Assembly (NCBI GenBank): GCA_035525785.1
Contig: DATLDQ010000139.1
Span: 1-64,000, forward strand
Source: CADEED01 sp035525785
GTDB lineage: Bacteria; Pseudomonadota; Gammaproteobacteria; Steroidobacterales; Steroidobacteraceae
Reading direction: 5' to 3'
Length of the DNA: 64,000 bases
The notes beneath the pieces were generated by a model. That model made no database searches, was not told where the DNA came from, and was given only the letters and a program-made list of their open reading frames with translations. Of the stretch, positions 1 to 8,667 are shown in pieces. The stretch's first letter is position 1. Each line of letters starts with the position of its first letter. Both the position numbers and the translations under genes were made by a program.

Positions 1-825
1 TGGTCGAAGTCGCGATGGGCGAAGGCGCGCGACGTTCTGGAGTTCGTGCGTGCCAATGGCGTCGTCCACCCGCGCGCGGTGGACGCGCATTTCGCGCATG
101 GCAAGGTGACCAACTGGTTCGGTGGTTCGAGCAACGCATCGACGCAGCTGCTGGACGGCATGCATTACCGCGGGTTGCTGCGCATTGCGCGGCGCGAGGG
201 CGGCATCCGTCTCTATGCGGCTCGCGAGACGAGTGAGGCGCCGGCCGATGTCGCGGCGGCCATGGATCAGCTGGTCGACGTCATCGTCAACAAGTACGCG
301 CCGCTGCCGGCGCGGACGCTGTCGGCGCTCATCATGCGATTGCGCGCCGCGGTTCCGCATTGGGGCAGCGCGCGCAAGGCGGCCTGGGCGCGCGCGAAGG
401 CGCGGCTGCCGAACGCGAAAGTAGATGGGCACACCTGGTTCTGGCCCGCGGGTGAGAACCCGCAGTCGCGCCGCTATCGCGTTGCGGATGACGTGAAGCT
501 GTTCGCACCATTCGACCCGGTGGTCTGGGACCGGCATCGTTTCGAAATATTCTGGGGATGGGCATATCGCTTCGAAGCGTATACGCCGGCGCCGAAACGG
601 TTGCGCGGGTATTACGCGCTGCCGTTGATGTGGCGGGATGCCGTCATTGGTTGGAGCAACCTCGCGGTGGTGGAAGGGCGCCTGGTGCCGGAGTTCGGCT
701 TCACGACGCGCGCGCCGCGCGACGCTGGCTTCCGGCAGGCACTGGATGCCGAGCTCGCGCGCATCGAAACCTTCCTGGGCATCGCGGCCGGAAAAGAGCA
801 ACGCTCAAGCTTCAACGTTTCCTGA
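1..825 (+). CDS. ycaQ: YcaQ-like winged-helix DNA glycosylase, C-terminal part (5' end outside window)
   Basis: The frame is open from base 1 (it begins W-S-K-S-R-W-A-K-A-R), so the true start lies upstream; the GTG at 46 is internal. About 274 residues are visible of a family that is usually near 400. The sequence resembles the HTH_42/YcaQ (AlkX) family, winged-helix glycosylases that unhook alkylated bases and interstrand crosslinks; the stretches WFWPAGENP, LFAPFDPVVWDRHR and FEAYTPAPKR are typical of its C-terminal half. The catalytic region of the family is N-terminal and cannot be checked here. The 3' end overlaps the convergent ligD gene by 14 bases, so this is the left edge of a DNA-repair cluster. 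The family call is fairly secure; the substrate is inferred. Confidence 0.8.
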   Translation, partial: WSKSRWAKARDVLEFVRANGVVHPRAVDAHFAHGKVTNWFGGSSNASTQLLDGMHYRGLLRIARREGGIRLYAARETSEAPADVAAAMDQLVDVIVNKYAPLPARTLSALIMRLRAAVPHWGSARKAAWARAKARLPNAKVDGHTWFWPAGENPQSRRYRVADDVKLFAPFDPVVWDRHRFEIFWGWAYRFEAYTPAPKRLRGYYALPLMWRDAVIGWSNLAVVEGRLVPEFGFTTRAPRDAGFRQALDAELARIETFLGIAAGKEQRSSFNVS

Positions 826-3622
826 CTGGCACCGTCTTCCGGCCTTGCGCCAGCACGGCTTCGATCGCTCCGGACAACGGCTTCGCCGCCTTTTCGTAGT
901 CGACCCATGGTTTGGACTTCCTCAGGACTTCCGCGCCCGTGCGAATGTCGAATCGTTCGGGCTTCAACGTCGCTTTCACTTCCTTCCAGTGGATCGGCAT
1001 GGATATGGTCGCGCCAGGTCTCGCGCGGGTAGATAGCACTGCGACCGCCGTGGACGTCCGGTCGTTGCGCAGGTAGTCGAGGAATATCCGCCCGACGCGA
1101 TCCTTCTTCGACATCGTGTCGAGATACTTGGTCGGCGAGTCACGCGCCATCTGCGCGCAGATGATGTGCGCGAAGTTCTTCGCGGCGGGCCAGGCTATGG
1201 CGTCCTTGCCGCCGGTCAGCGGCGTGACCACGTGCAGTCCCTTGCCACCCGTGGTCTTGCAGAAGGACTCGAGGCCTACCTTCTTCAATCGCTCGCGCAC
1301 CTCCAGCGCGGCTTCGATCACGGCGCCGAACTTCACCTCGGGCGCGGGATCGAGATCGAACACCAATCTACCGGCGACTTCAGGGTCGCCCTCGGCGCAG
1401 TTCCACGGATGCAGCTCGAGCGCGCCGATCTGCGCGACGGCAATGAGCGCCTCGACGCGATCGATCTGCACGTAGGGCGCCTTGTCGTCTTTCACCTTGA
1501 CCAGGCTGAAAAGATCGGAGATGCCGGCCATGGCGTGGCGCTGGAAGAACTGCTCGCCGGTGATGCCGTCCGGCGCGCGCACCAGCGAGCAGGGCCGGCC
1601 GCGCAGGTGTGGCAGCAGCCAATCGCCGATGGTTTCATAGTACTTCGCGAGATCGAGCTTGGTGACGGGGCCGCCGGCGTCTGATTCGGGCCACATGACC
1701 TTGTCGGGGTTCGACAGCGTCACGCCCATGACGACGTTGGGGCCGGTGCGCATCGTCGGCGCGCGCTGCGCGGGGACCGTTGCCTTCGACGCTGACTTCG
1801 CGGCCGGACGCGACACAACGCTCGCGGCTGCCTTCTTCGCGGCCGGTCGCGCCGCCGCCTTCGCGCCTGCCTTGGTCGCAGCCCTCGCGGGCGCTTGCTC
1901 CACGTCATCCACCGACTGCGAAGTCGCCCGCTCATCGACGACCTCCTTCGCGGACTTGTCCTTTCGCAGCCCCTTGAAGGAGCCATGTCGAATCATGTTC
2001 GTGCCCGTCCATCCGCCGAAGTCGATCTCGGCCACCAGTTCAGGTTTCAGCCAATGGATGTTGGCTTCCTTCTTCGGAGCATCCTTGCCGCTGAAGGGAC
2101 TCACGTCGGTGGTCAGCTTCTCGAGGGCCGGTACGAGCTCGCCTGCCACCGCCTCGCCGTAGCCGGTGCCGATGCGCCCGACATATTCGAGACGGCCGTT
2201 GCGATGCACTCCGGCCAGCAGCGAGCGAAATCTGCCCGAGGTGGTAGTCCAGCCACCCAACACCACCTCCTGCCCGCCGCGGCACTTGGCCTTGGTCCAC
2301 CCGCCATGGCGGCCGGACGTGTACGGTGCATCCAGTCGTTTCGACACGATGCCTTCGAGATTCATCTTGCACGCCGACTGCCACACCTCATTGCCCGTGG
2401 ATGCGAAATGCTCGACATACCGGAGCGTTTCGCCGAGGTGGGCTTCCTCGAGAAAACGCTGCAACCGCTCCTTGCGGGTGGATAGGGGCAGCTCGCGGCA
2501 GTCTTCCTTGCCGTCGACCAACAGGTCGAATGCGAAGAATACGAGCTGGTCGGAGGTTCCTTCCGACAACGCCTCCTGCAGCATCGCGAAGCTCGGCATG
2601 TTCTTCTCGTCGAGCGCGCAGACTTCGCCGTCGATGATGCAATCCGGCAGGTCTTTGGCGATCTTCGCGATCGCGGCGAATTGGCCGGTCCAGTCGAGAC
2701 CGCTGCGCGTGCGGATCTGTGCCTTGCCTTTCTGCACGCGTAGTTGGACGCGGTAGCCGTCGAACTTGATCTCGTGCGCGTATCCCGCACCCGCAGGCGG
2801 ACGATCGACGAGCTTGCAGAGTTGCGGCTCGATGAAGTCGGGCAGGGTCTTCAACTGCGCCGCCGTGGGTGCGGGCGGGCGAGCGGCGGCTTGGCGCTTC
2901 GGCAGAGTCGTCTTGCTCTCGCGCGTTGCGGCTTTCTCGGCCGCCGGCTCCGAGTCGGTCCGATTCGAATGCCACACCGCGCCAGCGCTCTCCGCCTTAG
3001 CCAACATGAACGGCCGGGGCGCCTTGCCCACGCCGCGCGCGATCTGATCCATGCTGCGGCCGGATGCCACCGACCTGTCTTCTTCGATCAGCGCGGGGGT
3101 GCCGCCGGGCTGAGCGTACTCATCTTTATGCTTGATCAGCAGCCAGTTCGTGCGCGTGTCGCGTCCGCGGTTGTTGCGGATCTTCACCAGCACCCAACTA
3201 CCTTTGAGCCGCTCGCCGGCCAGCACGAACTTGAAGTCGCCCGCTCTCAGCGCCTCCTCCGGCTTCTTGTCGCCTTGTGGCGCCCAGAATCCGCGATCCC
3301 ACATCTGCACGGTGCCGCCGCCGTATTCGCCCTTGGGGATCGTGCCTTCGAAGTCGCCGTAGTCGAGCGGGTGATCCTCCACTTCCACGGCGAGACGCTT
3401 GTCCGCGGGATCCACCGACGGGCCCTTGGTGACCGCCCACGACTTGAACACGCCATTCAATTCGAGGCGCAGGTCGTAATGCAGATGACTCGCCGCGTGC
3501 TTCTGGATCACGAACCGCCGGTGCTCGGCGGCCACGACCTCGCGCTCGCCGCTCGGCTCCTGGGTCTTGGTGAAATCCCGCTTTGCCCGATAGGTCTTGA
3601 GCTGCGCCGCGGCCTTTTTCAT
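812..3622 (-). CDS. ligD: ATP-dependent DNA ligase D (phosphoesterase-ligase-polymerase)
   Basis: 936-residue multidomain enzyme of bacterial non-homologous end joining; it trims, fills and seals double-strand breaks held by Ku. Domain order: 3'-phosphoesterase at about residues 36-185 (motif QKHAASHLHYDLRLE, with metal ligands near H42, H48 and D50); ligase at about 265-560 (EIKFDGYR, adenylated K286); a Lys/Ala-rich linker; and an archaeo-eukaryotic primase-type polymerase at about 660-936 (LVFDLDP metal-binding Asp pair). I chose the ATG at 3622 because the 34 residues an earlier start would add are Arg-rich and unlike the family. It is transcribed away from ku across a 172-base gap, the usual partner arrangement. 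All key motifs are intact. Confidence 0.95.
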   Translation of the reverse strand: MKKAAAQLKTYRAKRDFTKTQEPSGEREVVAAEHRRFVIQKHAASHLHYDLRLELNGVFKSWAVTKGPSVDPADKRLAVEVEDHPLDYGDFEGTIPKGEYGGGTVQMWDRGFWAPQGDKKPEEALRAGDFKFVLAGERLKGSWVLVKIRNNRGRDTRTNWLLIKHKDEYAQPGGTPALIEEDRSVASGRSMDQIARGVGKAPRPFMLAKAESAGAVWHSNRTDSEPAAEKAATRESKTTLPKRQAAARPPAPTAAQLKTLPDFIEPQLCKLVDRPPAGAGYAHEIKFDGYRVQLRVQKGKAQIRTRSGLDWTGQFAAIAKIAKDLPDCIIDGEVCALDEKNMPSFAMLQEALSEGTSDQLVFFAFDLLVDGKEDCRELPLSTRKERLQRFLEEAHLGETLRYVEHFASTGNEVWQSACKMNLEGIVSKRLDAPYTSGRHGGWTKAKCRGGQEVVLGGWTTTSGRFRSLLAGVHRNGRLEYVGRIGTGYGEAVAGELVPALEKLTTDVSPFSGKDAPKKEANIHWLKPELVAEIDFGGWTGTNMIRHGSFKGLRKDKSAKEVVDERATSQSVDDVEQAPARAATKAGAKAAARPAAKKAAASVVSRPAAKSASKATVPAQRAPTMRTGPNVVMGVTLSNPDKVMWPESDAGGPVTKLDLAKYYETIGDWLLPHLRGRPCSLVRAPDGITGEQFFQRHAMAGISDLFSLVKVKDDKAPYVQIDRVEALIAVAQIGALELHPWNCAEGDPEVAGRLVFDLDPAPEVKFGAVIEAALEVRERLKKVGLESFCKTTGGKGLHVVTPLTGGKDAIAWPAAKNFAHIICAQMARDSPTKYLDTMSKKDRVGRIFLDYLRNDRTSTAVAVLSTRARPGATISMPIHWKEVKATLKPERFDIRTGAEVLRKSKPWVDYEKAAKPLSGAIEAVLAQGRKTVPVRKR

Positions 3623-3794
3623 GCGGCATTTAGAGCGTGCGCGACGAGTCCGGCGTGTAAGCGGCGCGCCCCAAGTTCGCATCGCCTTCGTCTGACAAGA
3701 TGGAAAAGATCCGAAAACTTTCAACTACTTGCGCCCCGGGCGCTAAACGTTGCCGCAGTTGATGCCGGCACGACGATGGAATATCTCTGGCCCC
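3623..3794. promoter_or_regulatory. ligD-ku divergent intergenic region
   Basis: These 172 bases must hold the promoters of both NHEJ genes. The sequence shows a 13-base dyad, GCGCCCCGGGCGC, at 3731-3743, about 50 bases before the ku start. It could be an operator, possibly for the MerR-like protein encoded after ku, but that is only inference. I see no convincing -35/-10 pair. Confidence 0.4.
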
Positions 3795-4673
3795 ATGCCT
3801 AGCAACGCCCGCTCCATCGCCAGCCTCACGATCTCGTTCGGACTGGTCGCCATCCCCGTCAAACTCTATTCGGCAACGATTTCGAGCGAGCGCATCTCGT
3901 TCAACTTGTTGCGCCAGAAGGACGGGTCCCGCGTCAAACAACAGTACGTCGCGGTCAACGACGGCGAGCTGGTCGAGCGAGCCGAAATGACCAAGGGCTA
4001 CGAGTTCGCGAAGGGCCAGTACGTGATCTTCTCCCCCGAGGAGCTGAAAGCACTCGAGGACACGACCACGCACACCATCGACATCACGCAGTTCGTGCCG
4101 CTCGAATCCGTCGACCCTGTCTACTTCGACGGCACTTACTACCTGGCGCCCGACAAGGGCGGCGCGAAGCCCTACTCGTTGCTGGCCACGGCGCTCAAGA
4201 AGGCGAAGCAGTGCGCGGTAGGCAGGTGGATCTCGCGCGGCAAGGAGCACATCGTGATCCTTCGCCCCATGGACGATGGCCTCGCCATGCACCAGCTGCA
4301 CTTCAAGGCAGAGGTGCGGGGCATCAAGGACCTGGGCGTCGAATTGACGCCGGTGTCGGACGCCGAGCTCAAGCTCGCGAACCAGCTCATCGAGCAACTG
4401 GCGCAGAAGCGGTTCGACCCCAACGAATACGTTGACGAGCATCGCTCGAGGGTGGAGGCTGCGATCCAGCGGAAGGTGGAAGGCAAGGAAGTGTCCTTCG
4501 CCGAACCTCCGGTCGAGGGCGGCGCAACCAACGTGGTCGATCTGATGGAAGTGCTCAAAGCCAGCTTGAACGCGCGCGGCGGCAAGGCCGGCGACGCCAA
4601 GGAGCGCAAGGCGCCGAAGAAGGCGTCGGTGCCGGGAGAGGCGGCTACTTCCAGAAAATCGTCTCGGCGATGA
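3795..4673 (+). CDS. ku: Non-homologous end-joining protein Ku
   Basis: 292 residues. Bacterial Ku forms a homodimeric ring that threads onto broken DNA ends and recruits LigD. The N-terminus SIASLTISFGLVAIPVKLYS and the stretch FVPLESVDPVYFDGTYYLAP are hallmark Ku core sequences. The C-terminal tail (about the last 30 residues) is Lys/Arg/Ala-rich, like the extensions that modulate DNA binding in other bacterial Ku proteins. The ATG at 3795 is chosen because the family normally begins a few residues before the S-L-x-F-G-L motif. It is divergent from ligD and one base ahead of the next gene, so the two downstream genes are probably translated together. Confidence 0.95.
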   Translation: MPSNARSIASLTISFGLVAIPVKLYSATISSERISFNLLRQKDGSRVKQQYVAVNDGELVERAEMTKGYEFAKGQYVIFSPEELKALEDTTTHTIDITQFVPLESVDPVYFDGTYYLAPDKGGAKPYSLLATALKKAKQCAVGRWISRGKEHIVILRPMDDGLAMHQLHFKAEVRGIKDLGVELTPVSDAELKLANQLIEQLAQKRFDPNEYVDEHRSRVEAAIQRKVEGKEVSFAEPPVEGGATNVVDLMEVLKASLNARGGKAGDAKERKAPKKASVPGEAATSRKSSRR

Positions 4674-4674
4674 G

Positions 4675-5496
4675 ATGCAGGAATACTCGCTGGCAGATCT
4701 GAAGAGGCTGTTCGGCCTCCCACCAGCTCTCATCCGCAAACTGAGCGACGGCGGGTTCATCACGCCGCCGGCCCCAGCCAGCAAGACCGGCGGCAAGACC
4801 CAATACTCGTTTCAGGATCTGCTGGTGCTGCGCGTCGCGGGCGCGCTCAAGGCGGCGAAGATTTCCACGCCGAAGATCGCGGCGGCGCTCGAGCAGATCC
4901 GCAGTGCCCTGCCGTCCGGTCGGCTTCCGGCGATTGCGTTGGCGGCGTCCGGCAAGGACCTCGCGGTTCGCGAGGGCTCTCGCGAGTGGGAAGCCTCGGG
5001 CCAATACGCGTTGCCGCTGATGCCGAAGACGGCGCCGGGGGGACAGGTCGCCGCATTGCGCCGCCAGCCCGAAGTGCCGCCGGCATCGCTCGCGCATGAC
5101 CACTTCACGCGCGGGCACATGCTCGAGGAATCGGACGTCGTCGCCGCGCGGGCTGCCTACCTCGCGGCGTTGAGCGTGCAGGAAGATCACCTCGAGGCAC
5201 GGATCAACCTGGGCCGGCTGCTGCACATGGATGGCCAGCTGAAAGCGGCCGAGCGCTTGTATCGGCAGGCGAAGACATCGAGCGCGTTGCTGTCATTCAA
5301 CCTCGCGATCCTGCTCGAGGACCTCGAGCGGGAAGAGGAGGCGGTCGCGGCGTATCGCGAGGCGCTCGCGCAGGATCCGTTGCTGCACGACGCGCATTTC
5401 AACCTGTCACGGCTGCATGAGAAGGCGAATCGGCCGAGAGAGGCGTTGAAGCATTTGCTGGCGTACAAGCGGCACATTGCGAGATACGGGGACTGA
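4675..5496 (+). CDS. MerR-type HTH protein with C-terminal TPR repeats, coupled to ku
   Basis: 273 residues. Residues 1-75 look like a MerR-family winged helix (EYSLADLKRLFGLPPALIRK, then a wing and YSFQDLLVLRVAGAL). The middle is Pro/Ala-rich, and residues of about 140-270 form tetratricopeptide-like helical pairs (INLGRLLHMDGQLKAAERLY, FNLAILLEDLEREEEAVAAY, FNLSRLHEKANRPREALKHL). The ATG lies one base after the ku stop, which indicates coupled translation. The DNA-binding head plus protein-binding tail suggests a regulator or accessory factor of end joining. No ligand-binding domain of a classical MerR activator is visible, and the role is inferred only from position. Confidence 0.8.
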   Translation: MQEYSLADLKRLFGLPPALIRKLSDGGFITPPAPASKTGGKTQYSFQDLLVLRVAGALKAAKISTPKIAAALEQIRSALPSGRLPAIALAASGKDLAVREGSREWEASGQYALPLMPKTAPGGQVAALRRQPEVPPASLAHDHFTRGHMLEESDVVAARAAYLAALSVQEDHLEARINLGRLLHMDGQLKAAERLYRQAKTSSALLSFNLAILLEDLEREEEAVAAYREALAQDPLLHDAHFNLSRLHEKANRPREALKHLLAYKRHIARYGD

Positions 5497-5540
5497 GTTC
5501 ACTCGCGGGCGTCGTTCCAGCGGGAACGTTTGCGACTAGA

Positions 5541-5885
5541 TCAAAGCGCCGAAACGAACTCCACCGTCTTGGTCGCCGTGAACGTGGCGTCGCGCGGCGA
5601 AAATTTCATGAGCGCAATGCGCGCACATATCTTGCGCTCGACGTCAGGCGCATCGAGCTTGCTCGATTGGACGCGGCAAGCGGTGACGTCGCCGCTCGTT
5701 GCGATATCGAAGTCGAATATGACCTTGCCCGCGAGCCTCGGATTGTCGCGTAACGCGCGCGTGTAAATCGCATAGATCGCGCCCTTGTTGCGATCGAAGA
5801 CCCGGTTGACGTCAGGGTCTTGCGTGTCCGCGGCAGTCACGCAAGTGCCCGAGAGGATCAGTGCAAGCGCAAGCAATGCTTTCAT
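5541..5885 (-). CDS. Small exported TonB-C/AgmX-like protein
   Basis: 114 residues with a signal peptide (MKALLALALILSGTCVTAAD). The mature part (NPRLAGKVIFDFDIATSGDV, then CARIALMKFSP and TATKTVEFV) matches the pattern of AgmX/PglI and TonB C-terminal domains, a small alpha/beta fold in which two Cys flank the helix. Unlike TonB it has no proline-rich linker or membrane anchor, so it should be a free periplasmic protein. Its function is unknown. It converges with the MerR/TPR gene, 44 bases away, and appears to be a single-gene unit. Confidence 0.75.
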   Translation of the reverse strand: MKALLALALILSGTCVTAADTQDPDVNRVFDRNKGAIYAIYTRALRDNPRLAGKVIFDFDIATSGDVTACRVQSSKLDAPDVERKICARIALMKFSPRDATFTATKTVEFVSAL

Positions 5886-5944
5886 GGTCAGCTCTTTATA
5901 CTCTGCTCAGGTGACAACTCCCGGGCTTCTGCGACCCTTCCGCC

Positions 5945-6230
5945 ATGAAGCAACTCGTTTTGATCCTGTTCGCGTCGTGGTTGACGCTGCCATCTCGAGC
6001 AATCCGGCCCGGTCTGGTTCCTCGCCGGTACCTACGGCACGAAGCGGACGATCCGCTCCTGCACCATCCCCGCGGGTAAATATCTTTATCTTCCCGCTGA
6101 TCAACTACGTCTCAGACGGCACAGGGCTCGCGGCCAGCCCGCCGGGCGAGAATTGTAAGAAATTCTACGCCGGCCAGGCACTCGTCGAAATGCGCGCGCT
6201 GCTTTCATGCACAATCGATTCGTGGACAGC
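5945..6230 (+). pseudogene. Remnant of a secreted-protein gene broken by frameshifts
   Basis: Three reading frames in succession carry pieces of one plausible protein. From 5945 there is a signal peptide (MKQLVLILFASWLTLPSRA). From about 6006 in another frame come GPVWFLAGTYGTKRTIRSC and TIPAGK. From about 6079 in the third frame come IFIFPLINYVSDGTG and FYAGQALVEMRALLSC. The last two pieces join naturally into a motif I know from uncharacterised exported proteins (FLAGT..., C-T-I-P-A-G-K-x-x-F-F-P-x-x-N). No single frame encodes it. The 3' end runs into the start of the next gene, so the C-terminus is also lost. Either a decayed gene or sequencing errors would explain this; two separate shifts favour decay. 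Confidence 0.55.
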
Positions 6231-7046
6231 CTGCAAAGAAACAACGTACGCGTCCTCGGCAAGGGCCCGCGAACGATGATCCTGGCCCACGGCTTTGGCT
6301 GTGATCAAAGCATGTGGCGGCATTTCATTCCTGCATTCGAACGCGACTTTCGCCTCGTGTTGTTCGACTACGTCGGCCATGGCAAGGCGGACGCTTCGGC
6401 CTTCGATCGCTCGCGGTACGCCACGCTCGAGGGCTACGCGGATGACATCGTCAACATCTGCGAGACGCTGGCCATCCACGACGCGGTTTTCGTTGGCCAT
6501 TCGGTCAGCGCAATGATCGGTGTCATGGCCTTGCACAAGGACCCGAGTCGCTTCAGCGCGCTCGTGATGGTCGGCCCTTCGCCGCGCTACCTCGACGACG
6601 GGGATTACATCGGCGGCTTCAAGAAGCAGGACATCGACGGCCTGCTCGACTTCCTGGATTCCAACTTCCTCGGCTGGTCGAGCACCATGGCGCCGGTCAT
6701 CATGGGCAACGCCGCGCGGCCCGAGTTGAGCGAAGAGCTGGCCAACAGCTTCTGCCGCACGAACCCCGAGATCGCCAAACATTTCGCGCGCGTCACGTTT
6801 CTATCGGACAACCGCGCCGATCTCCCCGGCGTCAACGTGCCGACGCTCATCCTCCAGTGCACCGAGGACAACATCGCTCCCGTGGCCGTGGGCCGGTACG
6901 TCGAGAAGCAGATTCCGCGCAGCAAGTTCGTTCAGCTGCGGGCCAGCGGCCATTGCCCGCACCTCAGCGACCCGGAGGAAACCATCTCCTCGATCCGGAC
7001 CTTCCTCGAGCAAGAAGGGTTCGCGAGCCAGAATGACGGCAGATAG
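6207..7046 (+). CDS. rsbQ: RsbQ/KAI2-type alpha/beta-hydrolase
   Basis: 279 residues. The sequence NNVRVLGKGPRTMILAHGFG and CDQSMWRHF is the classic RsbQ N-terminus; the nucleophile is S99 in GHSVSAMIG, with an acid in EDNIAPVAVG and the His in SGHCPHLS. In Bacillus subtilis, RsbQ works with the PAS domain of the RsbP phosphatase to sense energy stress, and related plant KAI2/D14 proteins are small-molecule receptors. Here the partner is the next gene, which overlaps by 14 bases and opens with an RsbP-like PAS domain. I infer that the hydrolase produces or presents a ligand for that PAS domain. Start chosen by family alignment; cytoplasmic, no signal peptide. Confidence 0.9.
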   Translation: MHNRFVDSLQRNNVRVLGKGPRTMILAHGFGCDQSMWRHFIPAFERDFRLVLFDYVGHGKADASAFDRSRYATLEGYADDIVNICETLAIHDAVFVGHSVSAMIGVMALHKDPSRFSALVMVGPSPRYLDDGDYIGGFKKQDIDGLLDFLDSNFLGWSSTMAPVIMGNAARPELSEELANSFCRTNPEIAKHFARVTFLSDNRADLPGVNVPTLILQCTEDNIAPVAVGRYVEKQIPRSKFVQLRASGHCPHLSDPEETISSIRTFLEQEGFASQNDGR

Positions 7047-8664
7047 CCCGGGCTTCGAAGAGGATATCGGAGAGCTGTTCGAGCACGCTCCGTGCGGTTA
7101 CGTCGTCGCGCACACGGATGGCCGCATCATCCGGGCGAACGCGACCATGGCCGCGCTCATCGGCGAGTCCGCGGAGCTGCTGATCCGGCGGCGGTTTCAG
7201 GATCTCCTTACCGTGGCGGGCCGTATCTACTACGACACGCACGTTCGGCCGCTGCTGGCCATGCAAGGGTTCGTGCGGGAAATGGCCTTCGACCTGAAAG
7301 CGGCTGGGGGCGAGAGGACGGTGCCGGTCGTCATGAACGCGGTCCAGAGGCTCGATGCGGAAGGCCGTCCTTGCCGGCTCCGTATCACGGTGTTCGACGC
7401 CACCGAGCGCCGGCAATACGAGCGCGAATTGCTGTTCGCGCGCCGCGCCGCGGACGAAGCACGCGAGACCGAAAAGATAGCGCGCGAACAGGCGGAGCGT
7501 GCGGTGCGCGCGAAAGACGACTTCCTCGCCCTCGTATCGCATGAGCTCAGATCACCGCTGGCCGCGATCCTCGGCTGGACCCAGGTGCTGCGGCGCGTGG
7601 GCAATGACGCGGAGAAAGTCGCGCAAGGCCTCGACGTCATCGAGCGGAACACCAAGATGCAATCGCGCCTCGTCGAAGACCTGCTCGACATGAGCCGCAT
7701 GGTCGCGGGCAAACTCCGCATGGACGTACAGGAAGTGTCCCTGGCCGACGTGATCCATGAGGCCGTCGAAACCGTGGGACCGAGTGCCCTGGCCCGTCAC
7801 GTTCGCTTGCAGAAGATCCTCGATCCCCATGTGCGAGTCTCCGGCGACCCGGGTCGCCTGCAGCAGGTGTTCTGGAATCTGCTGAGCAACGCGATCAAGT
7901 TCACGCCTGCCGATGGTTTCGTGCGCGTGGTGATGGAGCGCGTGAACTCGCACATCGAAGTCAGCGTGGTCGACAGCGGCCAGGGGATGTCGGTAGACGT
8001 CATGGCGCACGCGTTCGAGAGATTCCGTCAGTCGACCGGGCCCTCGGCACGCAAGACGGAAGGCCTGGGTCTGGGGCTCTCGATCGTCAAGCACCTGGTC
8101 GAGATGCATGGCGGTTCGATTTCCGCGCATAGCGCGGGAGTGGGCCAGGGCTCGACATTCCTCATCAAACTACCGCTGCGGGCTGCCGACACCGGAAACC
8201 TGCGCCATCCGCAGGCCGCCGTCGGTGATGCCACGGCGCGCAGCCGCATCACGCTGCGCGGCCTCAAGATCATGGTGGTCGACGACGACAAGGACGCGCG
8301 TGAAGTGCTCTGGCACATCCTGTCGGACCGTGGCGCCGAGGTCGTGGTGTGCGAGTCCGCACAAGAAGGGCTGGTGACGATCCAGCGCGTGGTCCCCGAT
8401 GTGCTCGTGAGCGACATCGGCATGCCCGGCGAGGACGGACTCGAATTCATCCGCAAGGTGCGGCTGCTCGGCGACGCTGTCAGCCGCATCCCGGCGGTCG
8501 CGCTGACCGCGTTTTCCCATCTGGAAGACCGGACGCAGGCGTTGCTCGCGGGCTTCCAGGCGCATCTCGCCAAGCCCGTCGATGCTCAGGAGCTCATCGT
8601 CAACATCGCGGCGATCGCCGGGCGCTCGCTCCCGGAGCGCAATGCCCAGCGCACGCAATCCTGA
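7033..8664 (+). CDS. PAS hybrid sensor histidine kinase with receiver, partner of RsbQ
   Basis: 543 residues, no membrane segment. PAS domain at about 10-125 (LFEHAPCGYVVAHTDGRII, GRIYYDTHVRPLL, FDATERRQYERELL), a type found in RsbP and RsbQ-linked signalling proteins; short coiled coil; HisKA at about 160-225 (LVSHELRSPLAAI); HATPase at about 270-385 (N-box LLSNAIKFTPADG, G-boxes DSGQGMS and GLGLGLSIVK); receiver at about 415-530 (MVVDDDKDAREV, phosphoacceptor in VSDIGMPGEDG, Lys in HLAKPVD). It overlaps rsbQ, indicating coupled production. No DNA-binding domain or separate histidine phosphotransferase is encoded nearby, so the output partner is unknown. Confidence 0.93.
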   Translation: MTADSPGFEEDIGELFEHAPCGYVVAHTDGRIIRANATMAALIGESAELLIRRRFQDLLTVAGRIYYDTHVRPLLAMQGFVREMAFDLKAAGGERTVPVVMNAVQRLDAEGRPCRLRITVFDATERRQYERELLFARRAADEARETEKIAREQAERAVRAKDDFLALVSHELRSPLAAILGWTQVLRRVGNDAEKVAQGLDVIERNTKMQSRLVEDLLDMSRMVAGKLRMDVQEVSLADVIHEAVETVGPSALARHVRLQKILDPHVRVSGDPGRLQQVFWNLLSNAIKFTPADGFVRVVMERVNSHIEVSVVDSGQGMSVDVMAHAFERFRQSTGPSARKTEGLGLGLSIVKHLVEMHGGSISAHSAGVGQGSTFLIKLPLRAADTGNLRHPQAAVGDATARSRITLRGLKIMVVDDDKDAREVLWHILSDRGAEVVVCESAQEGLVTIQRVVPDVLVSDIGMPGEDGLEFIRKVRLLGDAVSRIPAVALTAFSHLEDRTQALLAGFQAHLAKPVDAQELIVNIAAIAGRSLPERNAQRTQS

Positions 8665-8667
8665 TCG

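Noticed and set aside
2744..3802. Plus-strand open frame across the ligD start
   Set aside because: Antisense to a clear LigD phosphoesterase domain; composition is low-complexity Arg/Leu.
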